DNA of 64,000 nucleotides from Spectribacter acetivorans. GTDB taxonomy: Bacteria > Pseudomonadota > Gammaproteobacteria > Nevskiales > Salinisphaeraceae. The notes beneath the pieces were generated by a model. That model searched no databases and was not told the origin of the DNA. It was given only the letters and a program-made list of their open reading frames with translations. Location: the NCBI RefSeq assembly GCF_031846305.1, contig NZ_JAVRHY010000010.1:1-64000 (forward strand), in the 5' to 3' direction. Of this stretch, positions 9,765-18,625 are shown in pieces (the first letter of the stretch is position 1; every line of letters starts with the position of its first letter). The translations under genes were made by a program, and so were the position numbers.

Positions 9765-10658
9765 TCAGGCCGCCAGATGCGCCCGGAACCAGTCGCGTTG
9801 CTGCGGCGCGGAGATGGCGAAGGCCTCGTCAACGTAGGCGTCGAAATGGCCGCCCGGCAGCGTCACGAACTTCTTGGGCTGCAGCATCTTTTCGAACACC
9901 GACGCGGTCACGTCGAACGGGGTGAGCACGTCGCCAACCGCCGCGGCGACCATCACCGGCGTCGGGCTGATCAGCGGGGCGTAGAATCCCGGCTCGTACG
10001 ACGCAAACAGGTCCACCGACCGCATAGTGCATTCGTTGCGCCAGTGCTTGGTGCGCTCCGGCGGAATCTGCAGGAAGAACTCGGTGGAATCGGCGGTCGG
10101 CAGCACGCAGGGGTCGCCTTCCTTCTCGGCCACCACCGGCACCATCGCCGGAGCTTCGCCGTTGTAGCGGGCCACGCGGTCGGCATCGCAGTTGCGGCGC
10201 AGTTCGCGCAACAGGTCCGCGCGCACCAGCCGCGAGGCGTTGATGCCGCCGTGCACCAGCGGCACCTGTGACACCACGCATTTCACCCGCCGGTCCATGG
10301 CCGCCACCATCAGCACGTGGCCGCCGCTATAGCTGGAGCCCCAGATGCCGATGCGTTCGGCGTTGACGTCGTCGCGCTGGCTGACCCAGGTAATGGCGTC
10401 GCGATAGTCCCGGACCTGCATCCAGGGGTCGATCTCGCCGCGCGGTTCGCCGCCGGATTCACCCAGACAGCGGTTGTCGTATACCAGCACGTTGAGGCCG
10501 GCCTCGGCGAATACTTCGGCGAAGCCGTCGAGATACATTTCCTTGGTGGCGGAAAAGCCGTGGGCCATCACCACCGTGGCGCCGTCGCCGTTACCCGGAT
10601 ACCACCAGCCCCGCAGGGTGACGCCGTCTTCCGTGTTGAATTCGATGTCCTGTCTCAT
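9765..10658 (-). CDS. alpha/beta hydrolase
   Basis: A 297-residue alpha/beta-hydrolase-fold protein. The oxyanion-side motif AHGFSATKEMY (32-42) and the nucleophile elbow G-S-S-Y-S-G (Ser109 the likely nucleophile) are visible; a late Asp (GDVLTPFD) and a His (LPGGHFDAY) complete the probable triad. The G-x-S-Y-x-G form is seen in dienelactone-hydrolase and X-Pro-peptidase-like subgroups, but the substrate is unknown. A strong ribosome-binding site (GGAGGAGAG) sits in front of the ATG. It lies directly downstream of the acyl-CoA dehydrogenase on the same strand, 42 bases away, so a shared catabolic role is possible. Confidence 0.88.
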   Translation of the reverse strand: MRQDIEFNTEDGVTLRGWWYPGNGDGATVVMAHGFSATKEMYLDGFAEVFAEAGLNVLVYDNRCLGESGGEPRGEIDPWMQVRDYRDAITWVSQRDDVNAERIGIWGSSYSGGHVLMVAAMDRRVKCVVSQVPLVHGGINASRLVRADLLRELRRNCDADRVARYNGEAPAMVPVVAEKEGDPCVLPTADSTEFFLQIPPERTKHWRNECTMRSVDLFASYEPGFYAPLISPTPVMVAAAVGDVLTPFDVTASVFEKMLQPKKFVTLPGGHFDAYVDEAFAISAPQQRDWFRAHLAA

Positions 10659-10700
10659 CGCGATCTCTCCTCCGTTGATTATTGTGTTGCCGCCCGTGAC

Positions 10701-12500
10701 TCAGCCCGCCGCCAGCATCGCCGGCGACACCGACAGTACCGGTTCGAAGCCGTTGGCCACGACCCGGGCATGGGCGTGCAGCCGCGGCATGATCTGGGCG
10801 GCATAGAAGGTGGCGGTTGCCACTTTCTGTTCGTAGAACGGCCGATCGTCGCCGGCCTTATCAAGGGCATCGCTGGCCACCATTGCCTGCCGGGCCAGCA
10901 GCCAGCCACCGGTGACGGTGCCCACCAGCATCAGATAATCGAAGGCGTTGGCGGTGGCCTGTTCCCCGGACAGCTTGCCGGCTTCCAGCAATGACTCGGT
11001 GGCGGTGCCAAGTGCGTCGATGCCCTCCGACAGCGCCGTGCGAATCGTGCCCAGTTCGGCATGCGCCGCCAGCTCGTCGCGAGTGGCGCTCATGTCGGCA
11101 AGCAGCGCCCGCATCGCCTCGCCCTGGTCGCGCAGGAGCTTTCGGCCGACCAGGTCGATCGCCTGGATGCCGTTGGTGCCTTCGTAGATCGGGATGATGC
11201 GGGCGTCGCGGTAGTACTGGGCGGCGCCGGTTTCCTCGACATAACCCATGCCGCCGTGCACCTGCACGCCCAGCGAGGTGATCTCGATGGCCGCTTCCGT
11301 GCACCAGGCCTTGACCACGGGTATCAACAGATCCACGCGCGCCTGATGGCGGCGGCGGTCCTCGGTCTCCGGCGCGCGGCCGGCCCGGTCCATGTCCGCG
11401 GCGGTCACGTAGCAGAGGGCCCGCATGGCGTCGATCTGGCTTTTCATCAGCAGCAGCATGCGGCGCACATCGGCATGGTGGGCAATGGGCGCGCTGGCCG
11501 GGGCGTCCGGGTCCGCCGGCCGGCCCTGCACGCGGTCGAACGCGTAGGCCCGGGCCCGCTGGTAGGCGCGATCGGACAGGCCCAGCGCCTGAACGCCCAT
11601 CTTGTGGCGGGCCGCGTTCATCATCGTGAACATGCAGCGCAGACCCTGGTTTTCCGGACCGACCAGATAGCCCACGGCGCCATCGGCCTCGCCATAGACC
11701 ATGGTGCAGGTGGGGCTGCCGTGAATACCCAGCTTGTGCTCGATGGAGGCCGCGCGCATATCGTTGGTGGTGCCCGGTTCGCCGTTGTCGTCCAGCAGAT
11801 ACCGCGGCACCAGGAACAGGGAAATGCCCTTCACCCCGGTGGGTGCATCCGGCAGCCGCGCCAGCACCAGATGAATGGTGTTGGCGGCCATGTCGTGCTC
11901 GCCCCAGGTGATGTAGATCTTCTGGCCGAATAGCCGATAGCTGCCGTCGCCGGCCGGTTCCGCGCGGGTGCGGATGGTGGCCAGGTCGGAGCCGGACTGC
12001 GGTTCGGTCAGGTCCATGGTGCCGGTCCATTCGCCGCTGACCATCTTCTCCAGATAGGCGGCGGTGAGCGCTTCGTCGCCGTGATTCTCCAGCAGCTTGA
12101 TCGCGCTGGCACTGAGCAGCGGGCACAGCGCGAAGGCCATGTTGGCGGCATTCCAGATTTCGTGCGTAGCGCTGCCCATCAGCGTGGGCAGCCCCATGCC
12201 GCCGGAATCCGGGGTGGCGGTCAGCCCGTTCCAGCCGCCGGCCACGAAATCGGCGTAGGCATCCGCGAAGCCGGGCGACGACAGCACGCCCTCGGGCGTC
12301 CAGCGGGCGCCATCGCGGTCACCGGTCTGGTTGAGCGGCGCCAGGCGCTCGCTGCCGAAGCGGCCGGCCTCGTCCAGCACCGAACTCAGCAGGTCCGGCG
12401 TGGCCTCCTCGTAGCCGGGCAGTTCGGCCAGCGAGGCCGCATCGGCCAGATGGGTCATCACGAACAGCATGTCCCGCAAGGGGGCGTGGTAATCCGACAT
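10701..12500 (-). CDS. acyl-CoA dehydrogenase, large (about 600-residue) subclass
   Basis: A 599-residue FAD-dependent acyl-CoA dehydrogenase. The N-terminal and middle domains contain the FAD/substrate signature TGTMDLTEPQSGSDLATIRT (160-179). The catalytic glutamate is in IYEGTNGIQAIDL (Glu440), the position used by most family members. A further C-terminal domain (about 460-599) marks the longer subclass that includes DmdC-type methylmercaptopropionyl-CoA dehydrogenase and related fatty-acyl enzymes. The physiological substrate is not determined. The frame is open far upstream, but the ATG at 12500 follows a good GGAGAG site and begins the domain correctly. Confidence 0.93.
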   Translation of the reverse strand: MSDYHAPLRDMLFVMTHLADAASLAELPGYEEATPDLLSSVLDEAGRFGSERLAPLNQTGDRDGARWTPEGVLSSPGFADAYADFVAGGWNGLTATPDSGGMGLPTLMGSATHEIWNAANMAFALCPLLSASAIKLLENHGDEALTAAYLEKMVSGEWTGTMDLTEPQSGSDLATIRTRAEPAGDGSYRLFGQKIYITWGEHDMAANTIHLVLARLPDAPTGVKGISLFLVPRYLLDDNGEPGTTNDMRAASIEHKLGIHGSPTCTMVYGEADGAVGYLVGPENQGLRCMFTMMNAARHKMGVQALGLSDRAYQRARAYAFDRVQGRPADPDAPASAPIAHHADVRRMLLLMKSQIDAMRALCYVTAADMDRAGRAPETEDRRRHQARVDLLIPVVKAWCTEAAIEITSLGVQVHGGMGYVEETGAAQYYRDARIIPIYEGTNGIQAIDLVGRKLLRDQGEAMRALLADMSATRDELAAHAELGTIRTALSEGIDALGTATESLLEAGKLSGEQATANAFDYLMLVGTVTGGWLLARQAMVASDALDKAGDDRPFYEQKVATATFYAAQIMPRLHAHARVVANGFEPVLSVSPAMLAAG

Positions 12501-12580
12501 CAACAACTCTCCAGTTCCATGAAACAGCTCGTGGCACCGTCCGCCAGCATAGGCGGCGGCCGGCGCCTGCCTGCCACCCG

Positions 12581-13879
12581 TTAGGGCGGGTTTACCCTGT
12601 TGCCAGTCAGCAAGTCGGGCACCTCGCGCAGCGTTCGCGCCAGCGCGCCCCGATGGTCCTCGACGACCCGCTCGGCTGCCAGACCTGCCTGCCGGCGGCC
12701 GGCCGGATCTGCCAGCGCCTCGGCCGCGGCGGCGGCCAGCGACGCCGCGTCCGTCACCGGACAAAGCGCACCGGCCTCGATCAGCCACTCGGCCACCATC
12801 TGCCAGCCACCCAGGTGCGGCCCGGTCATCATCGGCAGGCGCAACGCCGCCGGCTCCAGCAGATTATGCCCGCCGATGCCGGGCACCAGACTGCCGCCGA
12901 CGAATGCCAGGTCAGCCGCCGCGTAGAAATGCGGTAGCTCGCCCAGCGTATCGCCCAGCACCACCGCGGTATCCGGGTGCACCGCCTCGCCGCGGCTGTG
13001 GCGGGCATAGCCCAGGCTCCGCTCCTGCACCAGCTCGGCCACGGCCTCGAAGCGCGGCGCATGGCGCGGCACCAGAATCAGCAGTGAATCCGGCAGAGAC
13101 TGCCGCAGGATCGCGTGCGCTTCCAGCACGAGCGCTTCCTCGCCGGCATGGGTGCTCGCCGCCACCCAGACCGGCCGGGCCTCGGCCTGCCAGCGTTCGC
13201 GCAGGGCCTGCCCCCGGGCGAGAACGTCGTCCGGCAGGGGCAGATCGAATTTCAGATTGCCGGTGGTATGGATGCGGTCCACCGGTATGCCCAGTTCTGC
13301 AAATCGGTCGGCGTCGGTCTCGCTGGCTGCCGCCACGCGATCGATCGCAGTGACCGTTTCCGCCATCAGAGCGCGTAGCGGCCATCGCCGGTAACGCCGG
13401 ACCGAGCGGTCACCCAGACGGGCATTGGCCAGCATCACCGGCACGCCGTTCGCGCGGCAGACGGCCAGCATGTTGGGCCAGAGTTCGGTTTCCACCACGA
13501 TTGCCAGCCGCGGCCGGTGGCGTACCACAAACCGCCGCATGGCGCCGGGCAGGTCGAAAGGCAGGAACCGCACCTCGGCAATATCGCCCAGCACCTGCCG
13601 GGCCCGGGCGCGGCCGGAGGGGGTGAAGGTGGTGACCAGACGCGGCAGCTCGGGATGCCGCTCGGCCAGGCCCCGCACCAGGCCGGCGGCCACCTGGACT
13701 TCGCCGACCGACGCCGCATGCACCCAGATGGCACCGGTGGCCGCCGGACGGCCGAACCCCAGCCGCTGACCCCAGCCGCGCCGATACCCGGGCTCGCGCA
13801 GGCCGCGCCAGGCGAAGCCGGCCAGCACCAGCGGCAGCAGCAGAATCAGCAGCAGACTGTAGACGTGGCGCCAGATCAT
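12581..13879 (-). CDS. waaA: 3-deoxy-D-manno-octulosonic acid (Kdo) transferase
   Basis: A 432-residue GT30 enzyme that transfers Kdo from CMP-Kdo to lipid IVA, the first step of LPS inner-core assembly at the cytoplasmic face of the inner membrane. An N-terminal membrane anchor (about 5-23) is followed by the acceptor-binding half, with IWVHAASVGE ending in the catalytic Glu60. Further conserved blocks are TTFTPSGR, ETELWPN and GGSLVPGIGGHNLLEPA. The length is normal. It lies 16 bases downstream of hldE on the same strand. How many Kdo residues it adds cannot be told. Confidence 0.96.
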   Translation of the reverse strand: MIWRHVYSLLLILLLPLVLAGFAWRGLREPGYRRGWGQRLGFGRPAATGAIWVHAASVGEVQVAAGLVRGLAERHPELPRLVTTFTPSGRARARQVLGDIAEVRFLPFDLPGAMRRFVVRHRPRLAIVVETELWPNMLAVCRANGVPVMLANARLGDRSVRRYRRWPLRALMAETVTAIDRVAAASETDADRFAELGIPVDRIHTTGNLKFDLPLPDDVLARGQALRERWQAEARPVWVAASTHAGEEALVLEAHAILRQSLPDSLLILVPRHAPRFEAVAELVQERSLGYARHSRGEAVHPDTAVVLGDTLGELPHFYAAADLAFVGGSLVPGIGGHNLLEPAALRLPMMTGPHLGGWQMVAEWLIEAGALCPVTDAASLAAAAAEALADPAGRRQAGLAAERVVEDHRGALARTLREVPDLLTGNRVNPP

Positions 13880-13895
13880 GTCCGGGCGCCCGCCG

Positions 13896-15329
13896 TCATC
13901 CGCCCCGGGCCACGCGCTCGACGATGCCGGAGGTGGAATGGCCCTCGACGAATTCCAGCACACGCACTTCCCCGCCGGCGGCCAGCACGGCATCGGCGCC
14001 GGCGATGTCCTCGGGGCGGTAATCGCCCCCCTTGACCAGCACATCCGGCAGTACGCGCTCGATCAATGCCGCCGGGGTGTCCTCGGAAAACGAAGTCACC
14101 CAGTCCACCGCACCCAGACCGCGCAGCACTTCCATGCGATCGGCCAGGGTGTTGATCGGGCGGCCCTCGCCCTTGAGGCGCTGTACAGAAGCGTCGTCGT
14201 TCACCGCCACCACCAGCCAGTCACCCAGTTCGCGGGCGGCCTCCAGGTAGCGCACGTGCCCCGGGTGCAGCAGATCGAAACAGCCGTTGGTCATCACCAC
14301 CCGTTCGCCGTGGGCGCGGGCTTCCTCCACCCGCTGCTGCAGCTGCCCCGCGTCGAGTACGCCAGTGTCCTCGTCCGCGTGTCGCGTGCGGGCGGCCCGG
14401 CGCAGTTCGGCCCGGCTGACCGTGGCCGTGCCCAGCTTGCCCACCACGACCCCGGCTCCCAGATTGGCCAGATTGGCGGCATCGGGCAGGGCCAGACCGG
14501 CCCCCAGACCCGCACCGAGCAGCGCGATCACGGTATCCCCCGCGCCGGTGACATCGAACACCTCGCGAGCCAGGGCCGGCAGATGGGTATCGCCGTCCCC
14601 GTGGAACAGCGTCATGCCCCGCTCGCTACGGGTGACCAGCAACGCCTCCAGCGCCAGCGATTCGCGCAGCGCGGCCGCGCGGGCAGCCAGGTCCTCGTCG
14701 GACGATGGCTCGCCGGTCACCGCGGACAGCTCGGCCAGATTCGGCGTAATCAGCGTGGCCTGACGATAGCGGGCCCAGTCGGTGCCCTTGGGGTCGACCA
14801 GCACCGGCTTGCCGGCCGCGCGCGCCGCGGCAATCAGTTCACCCACCCGGGCCAGCGTGCCCTTGCCATAGTCGGAACAGATCACCACGTCCCAGTCGGC
14901 CAGCGCCTGCTCGTAGCGCGTGCCCAGTTCGTCGATGTCGGCGGCCGCCTGCTCCGCGAAGCTTTCCTCGAAATCCAGCCGGATGAGCTGCTGATTGCGG
15001 CTGACCACCCGCAGCTTGGCGATGGTGGGACAGGCGCCGCTGACCACCAGACTGGTCTGCACGCCGGCGTCCACCAGCATTCGTTCGACACGCTGCCCGG
15101 GTTCGTCGTCGCCCACCACGCCGATCAGGTTCACCTGCGCGCCCACCGCGGCCAGGTTCAATGCGACGTTGGCGGCCCCGCCCAGGCGGGCTTCCTCGCG
15201 CGCGATGCGCACCACCGGCACCGGCGCCTCCGGCGAGATCCGACCGGTATCGCCGTGCCAGTAGCGGTCGAGCATGATGTCGCCGATCACCAGCACCCGG
15301 GCCGGCTCGAAACTGGGAATTATCTGCAT
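13896..15329 (-). CDS. hldE: bifunctional heptose-7-phosphate kinase / heptose-1-phosphate adenylyltransferase
   Basis: A 477-residue protein, the same length as E. coli HldE. The N-terminal ribokinase-like domain (about 1-320) phosphorylates D-glycero-beta-D-manno-heptose 7-phosphate; it contains GDIMLDRYWHG and the catalytic TGAGDT. The C-terminal nucleotidyltransferase domain (about 345-477) has GCFDLLHPGHVRYL and makes ADP-heptose. The ATG at 15329 begins the domain at MQIIPSFEPARVLVIGD. An upstream ATG adds 55 residues without homology. With hldD (18.6 kb) it gives the complete late ADP-heptose pathway, and it is followed by waaA. Confidence 0.97.
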   Translation of the reverse strand: MQIIPSFEPARVLVIGDIMLDRYWHGDTGRISPEAPVPVVRIAREEARLGGAANVALNLAAVGAQVNLIGVVGDDEPGQRVERMLVDAGVQTSLVVSGACPTIAKLRVVSRNQQLIRLDFEESFAEQAAADIDELGTRYEQALADWDVVICSDYGKGTLARVGELIAAARAAGKPVLVDPKGTDWARYRQATLITPNLAELSAVTGEPSSDEDLAARAAALRESLALEALLVTRSERGMTLFHGDGDTHLPALAREVFDVTGAGDTVIALLGAGLGAGLALPDAANLANLGAGVVVGKLGTATVSRAELRRAARTRHADEDTGVLDAGQLQQRVEEARAHGERVVMTNGCFDLLHPGHVRYLEAARELGDWLVVAVNDDASVQRLKGEGRPINTLADRMEVLRGLGAVDWVTSFSEDTPAALIERVLPDVLVKGGDYRPEDIAGADAVLAAGGEVRVLEFVEGHSTSGIVERVARGG

Positions 15330-15482
15330 GCCTGTCGCGTGGTTGAGGGTTGCGCGTGGCGGCGAATCCCGCATCATAGCCGCCCGGATATGCTGCCGGA
15401 CGGACGCTGTCACGAATCCGTCCGGTCGAGGCGCATTGTAATCGCTCGCACCGCGACGCGCCCGCTGTTGGCAGGCAACTCG

Positions 15483-16424
15483 ATGAAACATCAAGGATCA
15501 CTGTTCGCCCTCCGCCACTGGCCGACCTGGTTCGGCATGGGGCTGGGCTGCCTGCTGGGCTGGCTGCCCTACCGGCTGCAGATGTGGCTGGGCCGGCGGC
15601 TGGGCGATCTGGCCTGGTGGATCGTGCCCTACCGCCGGCACGTGGCGGCCACCAACCTGGCGATGAGTTTTCCGGAACTGGATGCCGATACCCGCCGGCG
15701 AATGCTGCGCGACCATTTCCGTTCCGTGGGCATGGGCGCGATGGAAACGCTGATCTGCTGGTGGGCACCGGCGGGCAAGATCGAACGGCTGACCGATATG
15801 GAAGGCCTGCAGCACCTGGAGGCAGCCGCCGCGCGCGGTCAGGGCATGCTGCTGCTGTCCGCCCACTTCACCTCGCTGGAACTGGGCGTGCGCATGGCGC
15901 AGCTGTATTTGAAACGGCTCGGGATTCGCACCACCGCCATGTACCGGCCGCCGCACAACGCCGTGGTGGACACGGTGATGCGCAAGCGCCGGGAGCATCA
16001 TATCGGCGGGGCCAGCATTCCGGACAGCGACGTGCGTGGGCTGCTACGGGCGCTCAAGCGCGGCGATGCGGTCTGGTACGCGGCCGATCAGAAAGCCAGC
16101 AATCAGTTCAGCGCGGATCTGACGTTTTTCGGCCAGCCAGCCCGTACCAGTCTGGCCACCGGACGCCTCGTGGCCCGGGGCAACGCCGTGGTGGTGCCCT
16201 TCTTTACCCTGCGGCGAGCTGATAACCGCGGCTATCGCCTGCTGGTGCAGCCGCCGCTGGAGGGCTTCCCCAGCGGCGACGACGAGGCCGATGCCCAACG
16301 GCTGAACGACATGATCGAAGCGGCGGTACGCGAAGCGCCGGCGCAGTATTTCTGGCTTCACCAGCGCTACAAGCGTGAGGGGGTTGACCCCTATCGCGAC
16401 GCGCCAAAAGATCCGCCCGGCTAG
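15483..16424 (+). CDS. lipid A biosynthesis acyltransferase (LpxL/HtrB family)
   Basis: A 313-residue LpxL/LpxM-type lysophospholipid acyltransferase that adds secondary acyl chains to Kdo2-lipid IVA at the inner membrane. An N-terminal hydrophobic anchor (about 15-50) precedes the HX4E catalytic motif (His128 to Glu133, SAHFTSLELG). AADQKASNQF and QPARTSLATGRLV follow, and WLHQRYK closes the conserved region. LpxL versus LpxM versus LpxP cannot be separated here. It diverges from hldE across 153 bases and is tail-to-tail with ilvE, one base apart. The frame is open upstream through the antisense of hldE, but the domain begins at this ATG. Confidence 0.93.
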   Translation: MKHQGSLFALRHWPTWFGMGLGCLLGWLPYRLQMWLGRRLGDLAWWIVPYRRHVAATNLAMSFPELDADTRRRMLRDHFRSVGMGAMETLICWWAPAGKIERLTDMEGLQHLEAAAARGQGMLLLSAHFTSLELGVRMAQLYLKRLGIRTTAMYRPPHNAVVDTVMRKRREHHIGGASIPDSDVRGLLRALKRGDAVWYAADQKASNQFSADLTFFGQPARTSLATGRLVARGNAVVVPFFTLRRADNRGYRLLVQPPLEGFPSGDDEADAQRLNDMIEAAVREAPAQYFWLHQRYKREGVDPYRDAPKDPPG

Positions 16425-16425
16425 C

Positions 16426-17349
16426 TCAGACGAAGGCCAGCCACTCGGCGTGATCGTCACGCCGGCCCATCACCTGATCGAAATAGCGGCTCTGCAGCTG
16501 CTCGGTCATCGGCCCACGCCTGCCGTTGCCGATCGACCGGTTGTCCAGCTCGCGAATGGGCATGACCTCGGCCGCGGTGCCGGTGAAGAAGGCTTCGTCG
16601 GCCACGTAGATTTCATCCCGCGTCATGCGCTTTTCGCGGATCGGAATGCCCATTTCGTGGGCGTAGGTCATGATCGTGCGGCGGGTGATACCGTCCAGCG
16701 CCGAGCGCAGATCGGGGGTGATCAGTTCCCCGTTGCTCACGATGAACACGTTCTCGCCGCTGCCTTCGGCTACGTAGCCGTCGGCGTCGAGCAGCAGGGC
16801 TTCGTCGTAGCCGTCGGCCGAGACTTCGTTGACCGCCAGCATCGAGTTGAAATAGTGGCCGTTGGCCTTGGCCTTGCACATGGCCGAGTTGACATGATGC
16901 CGGGTGAAGGACGAAGTCTTCACGCGGATGCCGTTGACCATGTTGTCCTCGCCCAGGTAACTGCCCCAGGTCCAGGCCGCCACCATCACATGCGCCTTCA
17001 GGCCGTCCGCATGCAGGCCCATGCCTTCCGACCCGTAGAAGCACATGGGACGGATGTAGGCCGAGTCCAGACTGTTTTCCCGCACCACCTGTTTCTGGGC
17101 GGCGTTGAGCGTGTCCGCGTCGAACGGCATCGGCATGTTCAGGATCTTGGCGGAACGGAACAGCCGCCCGGTGTGATCTTCCAGCCGGAAGATGGCCGGG
17201 CCGCGATCGGTGGCATAAGCGCGAACACCCTCGAAAACGCCCATGCCGTAATGCAGCGTATGGGTGAGCACGTGCACCTTGGCCTCGCGCCAGGGCACCA
17301 TTTCACCATCCAGCCAGATCAGACCGTCGCGGTCCGCCATCGTCGCCAT
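16426..17349 (-). CDS. ilvE: branched-chain amino acid aminotransferase
   Basis: A 307-residue fold-type IV PLP aminotransferase that interconverts branched-chain amino acids and their 2-oxoacids with glutamate/2-oxoglutarate. Typical blocks are HTLHYGMGVFEGVRAY (30-45), the PLP lysine region CKAKANGHYFNSMLA (Lys161), and GSGENVFIV followed by GITRRTIM. The length fits the family. ilvA (43.3 kb) and ilvD (55.1 kb) are elsewhere in the window, so the pathway is dispersed. It sits inside the LPS region but has no obvious link to it. Confidence 0.96.
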   Translation of the reverse strand: MATMADRDGLIWLDGEMVPWREAKVHVLTHTLHYGMGVFEGVRAYATDRGPAIFRLEDHTGRLFRSAKILNMPMPFDADTLNAAQKQVVRENSLDSAYIRPMCFYGSEGMGLHADGLKAHVMVAAWTWGSYLGEDNMVNGIRVKTSSFTRHHVNSAMCKAKANGHYFNSMLAVNEVSADGYDEALLLDADGYVAEGSGENVFIVSNGELITPDLRSALDGITRRTIMTYAHEMGIPIREKRMTRDEIYVADEAFFTGTAAEVMPIRELDNRSIGNGRRGPMTEQLQSRYFDQVMGRRDDHAEWLAFV

Positions 17350-17473
17350 GCCGTTCTCCGTCCCGTATTGCGCCGCCGCCCGGCGCCAAAAGTCCGCTAT
17401 TTCACCACAGGCGGCTAGCTACCGGCCAGCATTAACGCGCGAGGTTGGGATCGGTGCCAGCCGACGGGGTCTG

Positions 17474-18484
17474 TCAGGCGGGCAGGCAGGCCAGCACATC
17501 CGCCACGCCGATACGTGTCAGGCACTGGGTATGGCCCAGCGGGCAGCGCCGCTCGAAACAGGGGCTGCAGGCCAGGCCCAGGTGCAGAATCCGGGCGGCA
17601 TCGGATAATGGCGGCGTGAACCCGGGCGTGGATGAGCCGTAAATGGCGACCAGCGGCGTGCCCACCGCGGCGGCCACGTGCATCAGCCCGGAATCGTTGG
17701 TCACGGCGGTATCGCAAAGGGCCAGCAGGTCGATGACGTCGGCAAGCTGCGTCCGACCACACAGATTGACCGCCGCATCACCGGCCGCGCCAACGATGGC
17801 GCTGCCCACCTCGGCATCCTTGGGCGAACCGAAGATCAGCACCCGCTGCCCGCGCCGCCCCAGCGCCCGGGCCAGCGCGGCGTAATGCGCCACCGGCCAC
17901 TGCTTGGCGGGTCCGTATTCCGCGCCGGGCATGAAGGCCACGAAGCGCTCGTCGCGATTCAGACCCAGTTCATCGATCAGAATCGCCTGACGTTCGCGGT
18001 CCACGGTCAGGGTCGGATGGGACACGGGCGGCGGCTGGGCGGCGTCCGGCGGCAGACCCAGCGCCACATAGCGCTGCACCGTCTGGGGCAGGCGCTCGGC
18101 GTTAAAGGGCCGTCGGTCGTTAATCAACCCGAAACGGGATTCACCCAGATATCCGGTGCGCCGCGGGATGCCCGCAAACCACGGCACCAGCGCGGATTTG
18201 AGCGTCCGCGGCAGCACGATGGCCTGGTCATAGCCGATCGTTTTCAGCCGCTCGGCCACGCGCCGGCGCTTACCCCAGCCCAGCTCGCCGTGGCCGGTGG
18301 GCAGATCGAAGCCCTGGTGCGCCTCGGGCATGCGCTCGATGATCGGCAGGCTCCAGCCGGGGGCCAGCACGTCGATCACGACGGCCGGATCATGCTCGTG
18401 CAGCGTCTTCAGCAGACTCTGGGCCATCACCATGTCGCCGACCCACGAGGGGCCCACCACCAGAATCCGGCGCGCTGACGGCAT
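17474..18484 (-). CDS. waaF: ADP-heptose:LPS heptosyltransferase II
   Basis: A 336-residue GT9 enzyme that adds heptose from ADP-L-glycero-D-manno-heptose to the inner core in the cytoplasm. The start ILVVGPSWVGDMVMAQSLLK is diagnostic of WaaF. AFMPGAEYGPAKQWP and VTNDSGLMHVAAAVGTPLVAIYGSSTP form the ADP-heptose-binding half. The C-terminal cysteines (CSPCFERRCPLGHTQC) are typical of WaaF. It follows hldD and a 42-codon small ORF on the same strand. Confidence 0.95.
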   Translation of the reverse strand: MPSARRILVVGPSWVGDMVMAQSLLKTLHEHDPAVVIDVLAPGWSLPIIERMPEAHQGFDLPTGHGELGWGKRRRVAERLKTIGYDQAIVLPRTLKSALVPWFAGIPRRTGYLGESRFGLINDRRPFNAERLPQTVQRYVALGLPPDAAQPPPVSHPTLTVDRERQAILIDELGLNRDERFVAFMPGAEYGPAKQWPVAHYAALARALGRRGQRVLIFGSPKDAEVGSAIVGAAGDAAVNLCGRTQLADVIDLLALCDTAVTNDSGLMHVAAAVGTPLVAIYGSSTPGFTPPLSDAARILHLGLACSPCFERRCPLGHTQCLTRIGVADVLACLPA

Positions 18485-18495
18485 ATATTTCCCGC

Positions 18496-18624
18496 TCAGC
18501 CCCTGGGGGACAGTTCAGGACAGCCCCGCCACTCGATATACCAATCGAGATGCACCAGGGCCTCCGGATCACCGCGGACGTATTCCGGGTGTGGCATCAG
18601 CGTAGCCAAACCATCCGCGGTCAT
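18496..18624 (-). CDS. small ORF between hldD and waaF, unknown
   Basis: A 42-codon reading frame starting MTADGLATLMPHPEYVRGDP and ending in ELSPRG. Its ATG comes one base after the hldD TGA (TGAAATGA), and its stop lies 11 bases before the waaF ATG, the spacing expected of a real coupled gene. It has one Cys and three Trp/Tyr-rich positions, with no signal peptide and no hydrophobic segment. I do not recognise a family. It fills the gap almost exactly, which supports translation, but it may be only a chance frame that keeps ribosomes moving into waaF. Confidence 0.45.
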   Translation of the reverse strand: MTADGLATLMPHPEYVRGDPEALVHLDWYIEWRGCPELSPRG

Positions 18625-18625
18625 T

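Noticed and set aside
13878..15482. Long open frame antisense to hldE, in frame with the lpxL-type gene, giving a potential 848-codon frame
   Set aside because: The first 535 codons show no domain, are rich in His/Gln/Arg typical of antisense GC-rich frames, and hldE on the other strand is unmistakable. The acyltransferase domain begins cleanly at 15483.
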